A stretch of DNA of 64,000 nt, taken from NCBI RefSeq assembly GCF_000153345.1, contig NZ_CH724125.1, forward strand, positions 162,486 through 226,485, given 5' to 3'. Made by a program: the position numbers and the translations under genes. The stretch is from Neptuniibacter caesariensis (GTDB lineage Bacteria; Pseudomonadota; Gammaproteobacteria; Pseudomonadales; Balneatricaceae). Each line of letters begins with the position of its first letter. Positions within the stretch are counted from its first letter, which is position 1. Below the pieces are notes generated by a model. It searched no databases. It had not been told where the DNA came from and worked only from the letters and a program-made list of their open reading frames with translations. Of the stretch, positions 15,381-23,633 are shown one piece after another.

Positions 15381-18300
15381 GAATCCTGAGTTTACGCTTT
15401 AAAAACATCAATGCCTTGCGTGATGAGTGGAAGATCGATTTCACTAGTGGTGAATTTGCGGAAAACGGCCTTTTTGCCATTACCGGGCCTACTGGGGCAG
15501 GTAAGACATCGATCCTTGATGCGATCTGTTTGGCTTTGTATCACCGTACACCGCGCCTCCGTACAATATCTCAATCTACAAACGAATTGATGACCCGGGG
15601 TACTGCTGATGCTTTGGCAGAGGTTGAGTTTGAGGTGAAGGGGCAGAGCTACCGCGCCTTTTGGAGTCAGCGACGTTCTCGTGATAAAGCCGAAGGTAAT
15701 CTCCAGGAAGCCAAAGTTGAACTGGCCCGCTTAGGCGATCAAGGTGATGAGATCCTTGCAAGCCAGGTTAAGGTTAAGAACCAACTGATAGAGCAGATCA
15801 GCGGCCTGGATTTTGAACGTTTCACTAAGTCGATGATGCTTTCACAAGGGCAGTTTGCTGCTTTTTTGAATGCGGATGCCAATGATCGTGCTGAGCTGTT
15901 AGAGGAACTGACCGGTACTGAGATCTATGGTCTTATTTCAGAGCGCGTGTACGAGCGTTTCAAATCGGCGAGTGATGAGGTTAAGCATCTTGAAGCACGT
16001 GCCGAAGGTGTTGAGTTACTTAGCGTAGAACAACTCGCAGAACTCAGTGAGCAGCAGACGGTAATATCAACACAGCTTAAAAGTACCGAACAACAGCATA
16101 AGCAGTTGCAAGCTGAACAGCGCTGGTGGAACGATTATAGTAAAGCGGAACAAACGCTTACAGAGGCGCAGTTAGGGCAACAGCAAGTGGCTAAAGAGCG
16201 CGAAGCGCATGCTGAAGATCTGGATCGCCTAGCCGCCAGCGAACCCGCGGAAAAGCTTAGGGCACCTTACCAGATATTAAAAGCTGTACAGCAGCGCGTG
16301 ACTAGCCTGGTTCAGCAGATTGCAGAGCAAACCCCGCAAATTACAATGCTTAACCAGCAGAAAGCTGACGCAGAAGTGCAGCTGAAATCAAAATCGGTCG
16401 CACTTGATGAGGCGAAACAAAAAGCCCAGGATCAAGAGAGGCTGATCAATGATCAAGTTGTGCCTTTAGATTCAGAGATTGCTCGCCTGCAGTCACAATT
16501 CGCTGATGCCAGCAGTGAACAGCAAAATACCCGCTCGCAGGTTGATAAGCTAAATCAGCAATTAGCCGATCTTAAGCAACGTGGTGAAGCGGATCTTGAA
16601 CAGCTCAAAGCCATTACAGAACACCTAAGCGCACAAACGCATCTGAATGATCTGACGGAGCGTTTGCCATTATGGCGAGCCCAACTGGATCAGGAGCTGC
16701 AATTACAAGCCGAGCTTAAACAGATTGCCGTATCGTTGCAGCAAAGGGCGGAACAGCAAAGCAAAGATCAGGCAGAGCATGCTGCGCTTGAATTGCAGAT
16801 CAGTGAACAGCAAAGTTTGTTGGAGCCTTTGGAAACCGAACTCAGAGATTGCCTGCAGCAACTGCAAGTGAGCCTGGCGGGGCGAAACCTCGAAGTCTTA
16901 GAAGCTGACTTCAGCAGATTACAAGCACAGCAGCCTCTGCTGACGGAGATGCGTCACAGTGCCGAGCAGTTTGCTCAGTTGTCTCAAGAACAGACTATGG
17001 CTACGGCTCAGCTGCAAACTTTGCAAAATCAGTTAAACCTGACTGATTCACAACTTGCGGGGCTGCGTGAACAGTGGCCGCTGAAAAACCAAGCCGTAAA
17101 AGATCTGAAAAAACTGCTCGAACAAGAGCGCAAGATTAATAGTCTTGAAGCTGAGCGGGCCAAATTACAAGCGGGTGAAGCCTGTCCGCTCTGCGGTTCA
17201 CATGAGCACCCGCTGGTGGCGGAATATCAGACGCTTGATGTGTCAGATACCGAGCAGCGTTTGCAAGTGGAAGAGGCCGCTCTGGATGAGCTGAAACAGC
17301 AAGGCACTACTTTGAACAGTCAGCGCCAGTTGTTAGTCGAGACGCAAATACCTGAACTTGAACAGAAGTTATCGCAATTAGCGGATCAGCTATCGCAGTT
17401 ACAGCAGCGCTGGCAGTCTGTGCAGCAGCAAATGGGCACTGAACTTTCGCTCAATGATCAGCCTGCCATTATTAGTCACATAGACGGATCTACAGGGCAA
17501 ATGGCACAGCTGCAAGGCGAGCTTGAAGCGCTGCGTGCACTTTATAAACAGGAACAGCAGCAAACACTCGCGCTACAAACTGCCGAGCAAACATTGCAGA
17601 AGCTGCAAGCTGAATTGGCGCTACAGCTGCAGAAACAACAGGCTAACCAACAACAATCCGCTGCCGAATCCCAGCGTCAGCAGCAACTGAATGAGCAGCT
17701 AGACGCGCTACAGGTTCAGCTCAAAGCAGAGGTGGAAGCTTATCAATTGGTAATGCCGGAACCTACAGAAGCTATTATCTGGCTGGAGCAGTTAAGTAAA
17801 CAGTGCCTGGAGCTGAGGCAACAGCACGAACTTCAGGCTGAACTGAGCAAACGTACAGAGACACAATCTGTTGAGATAGGACAGATTGAGATACAAATTG
17901 TTGAGGCAAATAAACGGCTGGCTGAACGTGACGAGCGTGTGTCTGGATTAACAAGCACACTTGCTGATAAGCAATCTCTGCGTAAAGCGCTTTTTTCTGA
18001 TCAGATAGTCACTGATGTCCGTGAGCAGATGCAAAAAGATCTAAGCACCGCAGAGGCTCAACATCAAGCGCAACTTCATCTGTTGCAAGAAGCGGAGACT
18101 GCGTCTAAATCCGCGCAGGCGGCTCTAGCACAGTTACAACAGCAACATGTGGCTGAGACGGAAGGACAGGAGAAACAGCTTGCTGAATGGCAACAAATAC
18201 TCGGCAGCAGTCAGTTCGCTGATGAGGCAGAATTTGTCGCAGCTTTATTGGATGAAACTGAGCGTACTGAATTAAAAGCCTTGGCTGATAGATTGAAGCA

Positions 18301-19072
18301 AGCACAAGAGCACAATCAGGCATTGCTGAAACAAGCTCAAGCACAGCATGCAGATTTACAAGCGCAAGGTGAAGCAGCTAAGTATGCGCTGGAGCATGCA
18401 ACGCCATTGCAAGAGCAGCTTGCTTCGATAGAAACCGCTTTAAAAGATCTGATTCATCAGCGTGGTGAAGTTAGCTCGCAACTCGAGCAGGACAAGCAGC
18501 GCCGAAACTCTCAGCAGCAGTTATTTGCTCAGATTGAAGCGGCTAAACGACGCTATGATGATCTGGCATACCTTAACTCACTGGTGGGTTCCCAACGGGG
18601 CGATAAATTCCGTCGATTTGCTCAGGGTTTAACACTGGATCATCTGGTCTATCTGGCGAATAACCAGCTGGATCGTCTACACGGTCGTTACCAGTTGCAA
18701 CGCAAGCAAAGTGAAGCGTTGGAGCTTCAGGTCGTCGATACCTGGCAGGCAGATACGGTAAGGGATACCAAAACGCTCTCAGGTGGCGAAAGCTTCCTGG
18801 TTAGCCTTGCGCTCGCCTTGGCCTTGTCTGATTTGGTCAGCCAGAAAACCAGCATCGATTCGCTGTTTCTGGATGAAGGTTTCGGAACTTTAGACAGCGA
18901 GACACTGGATACAGCGCTGGACGCACTGGATAGCCTGAACGCCTCAGGAAAAATGATTGGGGTGATTAGTCATATCGAAGCCATGAAAGAGCGCATTCCG
19001 TTACAAATTAAGGTACGTAAACAGAGTGGGTTGGGAATCAGTCGCTTAGAGAATCAGTATCAAGTGCTTTGA
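15377..19072 (+). CDS. sbcC: SbcCD nuclease subunit C (SMC-like ATPase)
   Basis: A 1231-residue Rad50-like ATPase. Walker A (GPTGAGKTS) is near residue 38. Two long Gln/Glu/Ala/Leu-rich coiled coils run from about 180 to 1050 and meet at the zinc hook CPLC (residues 603-606). The ABC signature LSGGESFLVSLALALAL and Walker B SLFLDEGFGTLD are at 1133-1175. It drives the SbcD nuclease and tethers DNA ends. The start overlaps the end of sbcD. Length is somewhat above that of E. coli SbcC (1048), mostly from the coiled coil. Confidence 0.95.
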   Translation: MRILSLRFKNINALRDEWKIDFTSGEFAENGLFAITGPTGAGKTSILDAICLALYHRTPRLRTISQSTNELMTRGTADALAEVEFEVKGQSYRAFWSQRRSRDKAEGNLQEAKVELARLGDQGDEILASQVKVKNQLIEQISGLDFERFTKSMMLSQGQFAAFLNADANDRAELLEELTGTEIYGLISERVYERFKSASDEVKHLEARAEGVELLSVEQLAELSEQQTVISTQLKSTEQQHKQLQAEQRWWNDYSKAEQTLTEAQLGQQQVAKEREAHAEDLDRLAASEPAEKLRAPYQILKAVQQRVTSLVQQIAEQTPQITMLNQQKADAEVQLKSKSVALDEAKQKAQDQERLINDQVVPLDSEIARLQSQFADASSEQQNTRSQVDKLNQQLADLKQRGEADLEQLKAITEHLSAQTHLNDLTERLPLWRAQLDQELQLQAELKQIAVSLQQRAEQQSKDQAEHAALELQISEQQSLLEPLETELRDCLQQLQVSLAGRNLEVLEADFSRLQAQQPLLTEMRHSAEQFAQLSQEQTMATAQLQTLQNQLNLTDSQLAGLREQWPLKNQAVKDLKKLLEQERKINSLEAERAKLQAGEACPLCGSHEHPLVAEYQTLDVSDTEQRLQVEEAALDELKQQGTTLNSQRQLLVETQIPELEQKLSQLADQLSQLQQRWQSVQQQMGTELSLNDQPAIISHIDGSTGQMAQLQGELEALRALYKQEQQQTLALQTAEQTLQKLQAELALQLQKQQANQQQSAAESQRQQQLNEQLDALQVQLKAEVEAYQLVMPEPTEAIIWLEQLSKQCLELRQQHELQAELSKRTETQSVEIGQIEIQIVEANKRLAERDERVSGLTSTLADKQSLRKALFSDQIVTDVREQMQKDLSTAEAQHQAQLHLLQEAETASKSAQAALAQLQQQHVAETEGQEKQLAEWQQILGSSQFADEAEFVAALLDETERTELKALADRLKQAQEHNQALLKQAQAQHADLQAQGEAAKYALEHATPLQEQLASIETALKDLIHQRGEVSSQLEQDKQRRNSQQQLFAQIEAAKRRYDDLAYLNSLVGSQRGDKFRRFAQGLTLDHLVYLANNQLDRLHGRYQLQRKQSEALELQVVDTWQADTVRDTKTLSGGESFLVSLALALALSDLVSQKTSIDSLFLDEGFGTLDSETLDTALDALDSLNASGKMIGVISHIEAMKERIPLQIKVRKQSGLGISRLENQYQVL

Positions 19073-19093
19073 TGCAAATCACCCGAGGGAATT

Positions 19094-19606
19094 ATGGAAT
19101 TTAAAGTACCCACAACACTTGAAACCGACAGATTGATACTACGTCAGTTTCAGGAGCCTGATTGGCAAGCTTTGCATGGCTATTACGGTGATGAGTTGGC
19201 GACAACCTTTACCATGGGGCGCGCCCTTAGCGAAGGTGAAAGCTGGCGCGCGATGAGCAGTATGGTTGGGCACTGGTACCTTAGAGGATATGGCCCCTAT
19301 GCGATGGTTGAGAAAGAAACTAACCAGCTAATCGGCATCACAGGGTTGTGGTATCCCAATGACTGGCCAGAACCAGAAATTAAATGGGCGTTGGTTTCTG
19401 ACTACACGGGGCAGGGTTTTGCCAGTGAAGGGGCCCGGGCGATCCAGAAAATGGTCAAGCAACATCTTTCAGAAACGCCTTTGATCAGCTTTATCCATTC
19501 TGATAACCAGCCTTCAAGGCAGCTGGCCGAAGCGATAGGCTGTCATTTGGAGAAAGAGGTGCCGTTCAGAGGGGCGGTTTGGTGTATCTATCGGCATCCC
19601 CAATAA
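19094..19606 (+). CDS. GNAT N-acetyltransferase (RimJ/RimL-like)
   Basis: A 170-residue acetyltransferase with the RimJ/RimL-type opening LETDRLILRQFQEPDW, the acetyl-CoA-binding strand and loop near LVSDYTGQGFASEGARA and a final strand before the C-terminus. It would transfer an acetyl group from acetyl-CoA to a protein or small-molecule amine; the substrate cannot be read from the sequence. It starts 21 bases after sbcC with a GAGGGA ribosome site, so it may be cotranscribed with sbcDC. Confidence 0.85.
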   Translation: MEFKVPTTLETDRLILRQFQEPDWQALHGYYGDELATTFTMGRALSEGESWRAMSSMVGHWYLRGYGPYAMVEKETNQLIGITGLWYPNDWPEPEIKWALVSDYTGQGFASEGARAIQKMVKQHLSETPLISFIHSDNQPSRQLAEAIGCHLEKEVPFRGAVWCIYRHPQ

Positions 19607-19675
19607 AATACTCGCTAAAATAGCAATCTGCGATTAACATGCACGCTAAATTTTTACCTGAAGAAGTTGTTTGTT

Positions 19676-20014
19676 ATGTCACTGCCTCCATGCCCTAAAT
19701 GTAACTCTGAATATGTTTATCAGGATCAATCGCTACTGATCTGCCCGGAATGCGCTTATGAGTGGAATCCGGCTGAAGTGGCCGAAGAAGATGCAGAGCC
19801 GACGGCTAAAGATGCCAACGGTACTGAGCTTAATGCCGGTGACAAAGTGACTTTCATTAAAGACCTTAAAGTGAAGGGTAGTTCTCAGGTATTGAAAATT
19901 GGTACTAAGGCGTTGATCCGCCGTATCGTTGAAGGCAAAGACCACCAGTTAGATTGTAAGGTGGATGGTGCCGGTGAGATGATGATCACCGCCCAGTTTG
20001 TTAAGAAGGCCTGA
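19676..20014 (+). CDS. phnA: PhnA/YjdM family zinc-ribbon protein
   Basis: A 112-residue protein with an N-terminal zinc ribbon (CPKC and CPEC) and the PhnA C-terminal beta-barrel segment ([23 protein letters not shown]). PhnA was named from a phosphonate locus but has no proven phosphonate-cleaving role; E. coli YjdM is of unknown function. ATG 19676 has an AAGAAG site nine bases upstream and gives the usual MSLPPCPKC opening, so it is preferred to TTG 19667. It stands alone and converges on arfA. Confidence 0.9.
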   Translation: MSLPPCPKCNSEYVYQDQSLLICPECAYEWNPAEVAEEDAEPTAKDANGTELNAGDKVTFIKDLKVKGSSQVLKIGTKALIRRIVEGKDHQLDCKVDGAGEMMITAQFVKKA

Positions 20015-20041
20015 TCTTTTTAAGTGATTCTCGTTGAATCA

Positions 20042-20130
20042 TTCCAGCGAAAAATGTGCCGATAGGGGAACGGGCAAACAGCCTGCATGTAGCTAACGGC
20101 ACCAAGGAGTCTTGCACCTTTTCGCTGGAA
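20042..20130. ncRNA. Candidate structured RNA element, class unknown
   Basis: A 12-bp perfect outer stem (20042-20053 with 20119-20130, core CCAGCGAAAA/TTTTCGCTGG) encloses a 6-bp stem GTGCCG/CGGCAC (20056-20061, 20097-20102) and a small CAAG-GAGT-CTTG hairpin (20103-20114). This gives a compact three-way-junction layout in the short space between phnA (+) and arfA (-). It does not match any riboswitch or small RNA consensus I can recall, and the strand of transcription is unknown. A T-run at 20145-20151 lies downstream on +. Confidence 0.45.
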
Positions 20131-20172
20131 AATTAAGTATAGATCATTTTTTTCAAACTGCTGTTTGAAAGC

Positions 20173-20223
20173 CCTATTTAATTGCTTACCGGTTTATATA
20201 AGATCAAGCGGCAATTAAATAGG
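20173..20223 (-). promoter_or_regulatory. Stem-loop straddling the arfA stop codon
   Basis: CCTATTTAATTGC (20173-20185) is the exact complement of GCAATTAAATAGG (20211-20223). In the arfA mRNA the 5' arm lies in codons 57-61, the stop codon sits in the 25-base loop, and the 3' arm is beyond the stop. No T-run follows on the - strand. This is the layout of arfA in E. coli, where RNase III cuts a hairpin near the 3' end of the coding region and leaves a non-stop mRNA. Confidence 0.7.
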
Positions 20224-20392
20224 ACTCTCGCCCTTTGTGTTTCTCCTTGCGTTTATAAGCACCTTTTCCTTTACCAGCAGTCACAATTTGCTGCTTATAA
20301 AGTTTAGATGTTACCAAAGCAGCCAGGTGGTTGTGGCGTATCTTTCCTCGTCCTGCATCAGCCGGCGGTTCTGTTTTTCGGTATTTACTCAT
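20204..20392 (-). CDS. arfA: Alternative ribosome-rescue factor ArfA
   Basis: A 62-residue basic protein. Residues 17-56 match the conserved part of ArfA: GKIRHNHLAALVTSKLYKQQ followed by the Lys/Gly-rich block GKGKGAYKRKEKHKGRE, equivalent to KGKGSYMRKGKHGNRG of E. coli. ArfA enters ribosomes stalled on non-stop mRNA and recruits release factor 2, as a backup to tmRNA. The tail after residue 57 is encoded inside a stem-loop that straddles the stop codon, which suggests the gene is normally expressed from a truncated mRNA and silenced when trans-translation works. It converges on phnA and is divergent from the M50 protease gene. Confidence 0.9.
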   Translation of the reverse strand: MSKYRKTEPPADAGRGKIRHNHLAALVTSKLYKQQIVTAGKGKGAYKRKEKHKGRESYLIAA

Positions 20393-20481
20393 AGCTTAAT
20401 CCTCAGTTGAGGACGTATTTTAGCACTACATGCAGATCTTTCCGTTATAATCCGCGTTTTTGTCGTTTATAGAGAGTAAGC

Positions 20482-21582
20482 GTGCAGTTATTACGCATCG
20501 ATTGTTTAGGTAAAGAGCTACGTTTGGAAGCCTCCATGGCCGGTTGGCAGGCTTTGTATTGGGATAATCAACTGGTCTCCCAGATAAGTGCCAGTGCCAA
20601 CAGCTCTGACAGCTTTCAGCATCGTTTTCATTTAGCGGCACAGGCTGAAGGGATCGATGAGCCTCAGCAGATAGAATGCATTTTGCAAGTTAATCTCAAA
20701 TGGCAGCCTTTTCAGCTCGAGTATCGGTTACTGGTTGATGATCAGTTGCTAGGTGATGGCACAGCAACAGAACAAGATATCGAAAGCCAGACCGTTGTTA
20801 ACAGAGTAAAGCAACCGACTAAATTTAGTATTCTTGGATTGGGTTCACTGGCACTTAAACTCTTTAAAAGTGCCAAAGTGGTTAAGGTACTTTTTGCTGC
20901 GGGTAGTCTCGCCGCTTACAGTTGGCTGTTTTCCCTGGAATTTGCGATCGCTTTGATTCTTTGTCTGGTATTCCATGAATATGGGCATGTCAGGGCGATG
21001 AAACGCTTTGGGTTGAAAACTAAAGGGATCTACCTGATTCCTTTTGTTGGTGGTCTCGCCCTGTCTGAGGATAGGATTAATACCCGTTGGCAGGATGTTT
21101 ATATCTCGATTATGGGCCCTTGCTATGGTTTATTCCTGTCATTTATTTGTTTACTGATCTATTGGTTTACCGAGATTGAGCTGTTTGCCGGTTTAGCGGC
21201 GTTCAATGCATTACTTAACCTGTTTAATCTTCTACCCGTTCTTCCACTGGATGGTGGGCATGTCCTGAAGAGTATCGCTTTTTCAGTTAATTCGCTGTTC
21301 GGCCTTATCATCTGTGTTATTGGTGCGATCGCGGGTGTGGCGATCAGCTATACATTCGGGTTAGCTCTGCTCGGTTTCTTGTTAGCCGTAGGTAGCATCG
21401 AAATTCTCCTGGAGTGGAAGCGCCGCCATTACAGTGAATTATTACCCTTAGATCGTTATGGGCAGATTGTTTCAGCCTGCTGGTATTTTGCCACGGTAGG
21501 AGGATTGAGCTGGATCATCTGGTATCTGGGGCAGGGTGAAAACAGTGCACTGTCATTGCCGCTTCGAATTTTAGGTAGCTAA
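20482..21582 (+). CDS. M50 (site-2 protease family) membrane metalloprotease-like protein
   Basis: A 366-residue membrane protein. A soluble N-terminal region of about 125 residues, rich in strands, is followed by a hydrophobic helix, then the zinc motif HEYGH (about residue 168) inside a membrane segment, and later LLPVLPLDGGHV, the second metal-ligand motif of site-2 proteases. Several more membrane segments follow to about residue 355. It could cleave a membrane substrate within the bilayer; none is obvious here. The start is GTG 20482 with AGAGAGTAAG upstream. It ends one base before the helicase gene. Confidence 0.85.
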   Translation: MQLLRIDCLGKELRLEASMAGWQALYWDNQLVSQISASANSSDSFQHRFHLAAQAEGIDEPQQIECILQVNLKWQPFQLEYRLLVDDQLLGDGTATEQDIESQTVVNRVKQPTKFSILGLGSLALKLFKSAKVVKVLFAAGSLAAYSWLFSLEFAIALILCLVFHEYGHVRAMKRFGLKTKGIYLIPFVGGLALSEDRINTRWQDVYISIMGPCYGLFLSFICLLIYWFTEIELFAGLAAFNALLNLFNLLPVLPLDGGHVLKSIAFSVNSLFGLIICVIGAIAGVAISYTFGLALLGFLLAVGSIEILLEWKRRHYSELLPLDRYGQIVSACWYFATVGGLSWIIWYLGQGENSALSLPLRILGS

Positions 21583-21583
21583 C

Positions 21584-22822
21584 ATGCTTTTTAAAGACCT
21601 TTGTTTATCTCAACCCGTTCTGCAGGCAGTAGAAAATGCCGGTTACCATGAAGCAAGTCCGGTACAGGCTGAAGCGATCCCCGCTGTTTTATCGGGTAAG
21701 GACTTGTTGGTTGGCGCAAAAACCGGAACGGGCAAAACGGCGGCTTTTGCTCTGCCTGTTCTCGACCAGTTACTCAACACGAGCAGTCAGGTTCAGCCTG
21801 ATAAGAAGGTCATAAAAGCGCTGGTGCTGGTGCCCACACGAGAGCTGGCTCAACAGGTTAATAACAGTTTTAAAAAGTATGCGAAAGGTACGGGGCTCCG
21901 TTCTGCTGTGGCCTATGGTGGAGTAGGGATAGGGCCGCAGATCGATCAGCTTAAGCAGGGAGTCGATCTGTTAGTGGCTACACCCGGTCGTCTATTGGAT
22001 CTATGCAAGAAGAAGGCTGCAAATCTGCGTGAAATTGAGTTTCTAATATTTGATGAAGCGGATCGAATGCTGGACATGGGGTTCAGGGATGAGATTAAAG
22101 CGGTTATCAGTAAGTTACCTAAGCGAGAACAGAAAGCGCGGCAGGTTATGCTGTTTTCGGCCACGTTGAATGATCGTATCTTTAAATTCAGTAAAAATCT
22201 GTTGCTTAAGCCACAGGTGATAGAGGTGGATCAGCGGGGAAGCTCGGCGGATAACGTTGATCAGATCATCTATAACTGCGATCCAGCACGTAAATATGAA
22301 ATCACTAGTTACCTGATTAAAAATCGAGGTTGGGCTCAGGTGATGGTCTTTAGCCAGACCAAGCAGGGGGCAGATAAACTACAGCAATACCTGTCAGAAC
22401 AAGGCCTAGAAACTGATGTGATACATGCAGATCGAACTCAGAAACAGCGTGAAGATGCGCTTAGCCAGTTTAAGTCACAGAAGTTAAAGGTTCTGGTTGC
22501 CACTGATGTTGCTGCGCGCGGGATCGATATCGCTGAGCTGCCCGCAGTTATCAACCTAGAGATGCCATTTAAGGCTGAAGATTATATTCACCGTATAGGT
22601 CGTACCGGTCGTGCTGGAAGTCAGGGGGTGGCAATATCCCTGTTGATAGAAGAGGAGAACTATCTCCTTGAAGCGATCGAAGCGTTAATAGATGAACGTT
22701 TACCGCAACAGTGGTTGACGGGTTTTGAACCGGATCTTAGCCGTGAAATCGAGATAAAGCGTAGTAACACGAAGTCAGCGCAAAAACGCAGAGCTAAAAA
22801 ACGAGCATTTGCCAAGCGTTAG
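21584..22822 (+). CDS. rhlE: DEAD-box RNA helicase, RhlE-like
   Basis: A 412-residue helicase with the full motif set: Q motif (ASPVQAEAIP), Walker A (AKTGTGKT), PTRELAQ, TPGRLLD, DEAD (DEADRMLDMGF), SAT (LFSATL), ATDVAARGID and HRIGRTGRAG. The C-terminal 30 residues are basic. It unwinds short RNA duplexes in ribosome assembly or mRNA turnover. It lies immediately after the M50 protease gene, so they may share a transcript. RhlE is the best subgroup by length and motif wording; RhlB or SrmB are less likely. Confidence 0.9.
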   Translation: MLFKDLCLSQPVLQAVENAGYHEASPVQAEAIPAVLSGKDLLVGAKTGTGKTAAFALPVLDQLLNTSSQVQPDKKVIKALVLVPTRELAQQVNNSFKKYAKGTGLRSAVAYGGVGIGPQIDQLKQGVDLLVATPGRLLDLCKKKAANLREIEFLIFDEADRMLDMGFRDEIKAVISKLPKREQKARQVMLFSATLNDRIFKFSKNLLLKPQVIEVDQRGSSADNVDQIIYNCDPARKYEITSYLIKNRGWAQVMVFSQTKQGADKLQQYLSEQGLETDVIHADRTQKQREDALSQFKSQKLKVLVATDVAARGIDIAELPAVINLEMPFKAEDYIHRIGRTGRAGSQGVAISLLIEEENYLLEAIEALIDERLPQQWLTGFEPDLSREIEIKRSNTKSAQKRRAKKRAFAKR

Positions 22823-22823
22823 A

Positions 22824-22863
22824 AAAAGCCCTGGCATGGGACAGCAGGCCATGCCGGGCTTTG
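22824..22863 (+). terminator. Terminator after the helicase gene
   Basis: AAAGCCCTGGCATGG pairs with CCATGCCGGGCTTT across a short loop (about 22826-22862), giving a long G+C-rich stem with a single bulge and a short T-run, directly after the helicase stop codon. Confidence 0.75.
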
Positions 22864-22962
22864 GATGAACCATCTAGTATGTTCTTTATAAGAGAGGATT
22901 TCTGTTCAGGGGATCCTATAGGAGGCAAGCTTAAGCCAAGCTGTACAAGCTTTGCTTATCGA

Positions 22963-23550
22963 TCATTGAAATTGAGATTTATGCTGACTGAGGGTTTCAT
23001 AAGCCTCTCGTATTTCAAGAAAATGCAGAGGATTGCCCCCCTTATCCGGATGGGCTTTCGAAGCGAGCTTACGGTACTGCTTCTGCACTTCACCCCAGTT
23101 TGATTCTGGCGATAGACCAAGAATATCCAGGGATTCCATTATTCGATCCTGACTCAGGAATTTTTGCCAAAAGCTGTTCAGGAGTTGATCAACTGACTCG
23201 TCGCTACTGTCTTCCAGAACCTGCCAATCCAGATAGTATTCTCTTAGTTTATGGTCTGAAGACTGAAAGGGAAGGTGCTGCTGACTTTCACAAAGTGGCT
23301 CAAGGGATATGGCCAGCGCTGATATTGAAAGGTATAGCTCTTGCTGATGAAATATGGGTTGCAGACTGTAGAGCGCATTCATCACCAGGAAGTGGTGTCT
23401 GAACAGTTTTAGGTCAGCGCTTATTGAGGTTTCGTCACCGATCTCACACAGTTGCAAATCCAGTTTCCGGATCAGTTCATATTCGCTAATTGGGCCAGAT
23501 AAATTCTGAAGTATCCGGGCAATCGGTTGTAATAGAGGGTTTGACTGCAT
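22963..23550 (-). CDS. DnaJ-related protein with C-terminal J domain
   Basis: A 195-residue protein. The last 60 residues are a J domain with the HPD motif (SKAHPDKGGN) that stimulates DnaK-type ATPases. The N-terminal 130 residues match the layout of the DnaJ-related family found upstream of such J domains in gammaproteobacteria (PLLQPIARILQNLSGPISEYELIRKLD). It is cytoplasmic, with no membrane segment. It stands alone between convergent helicase and luciferase-like genes. Its client is unknown. Confidence 0.85.
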   Translation of the reverse strand: MQSNPLLQPIARILQNLSGPISEYELIRKLDLQLCEIGDETSISADLKLFRHHFLVMNALYSLQPIFHQQELYLSISALAISLEPLCESQQHLPFQSSDHKLREYYLDWQVLEDSSDESVDQLLNSFWQKFLSQDRIMESLDILGLSPESNWGEVQKQYRKLASKAHPDKGGNPLHFLEIREAYETLSQHKSQFQ

Positions 23551-23582
23551 AAGACCAAATTATAGTTTAGCGGTCCTGGCAG

Positions 23583-23614
23583 CTTACTGGATAGGCGTGG
23601 CTCTATCCAGTAAG
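23583..23614. repeat. Perfect 12-bp inverted repeat after the luciferase-like gene
   Basis: CTTACTGGATAG (23583-23594) and CTATCCAGTAAG (23603-23614) are perfect complements with an 8-base loop. It lies just past the stop of the gene ending at 23634 (- strand). There is no T-run, so it is a possible 3'-end stabilising hairpin and not a standard terminator. Confidence 0.6.
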
Positions 23615-23633
23615 TAACTGATGATCGGTGAGG

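Noticed and set aside
20042..20130. c-di-GMP-I riboswitch, suggested by GGGCAAAC
   Set aside because: The other conserved segments of that riboswitch are missing, and the element is not upstream of a gene on either strand.
22861..23103. An 80-codon frame on +
   Set aside because: It overlaps the J-domain gene on the other strand and has no ribosome site or protein-like composition.
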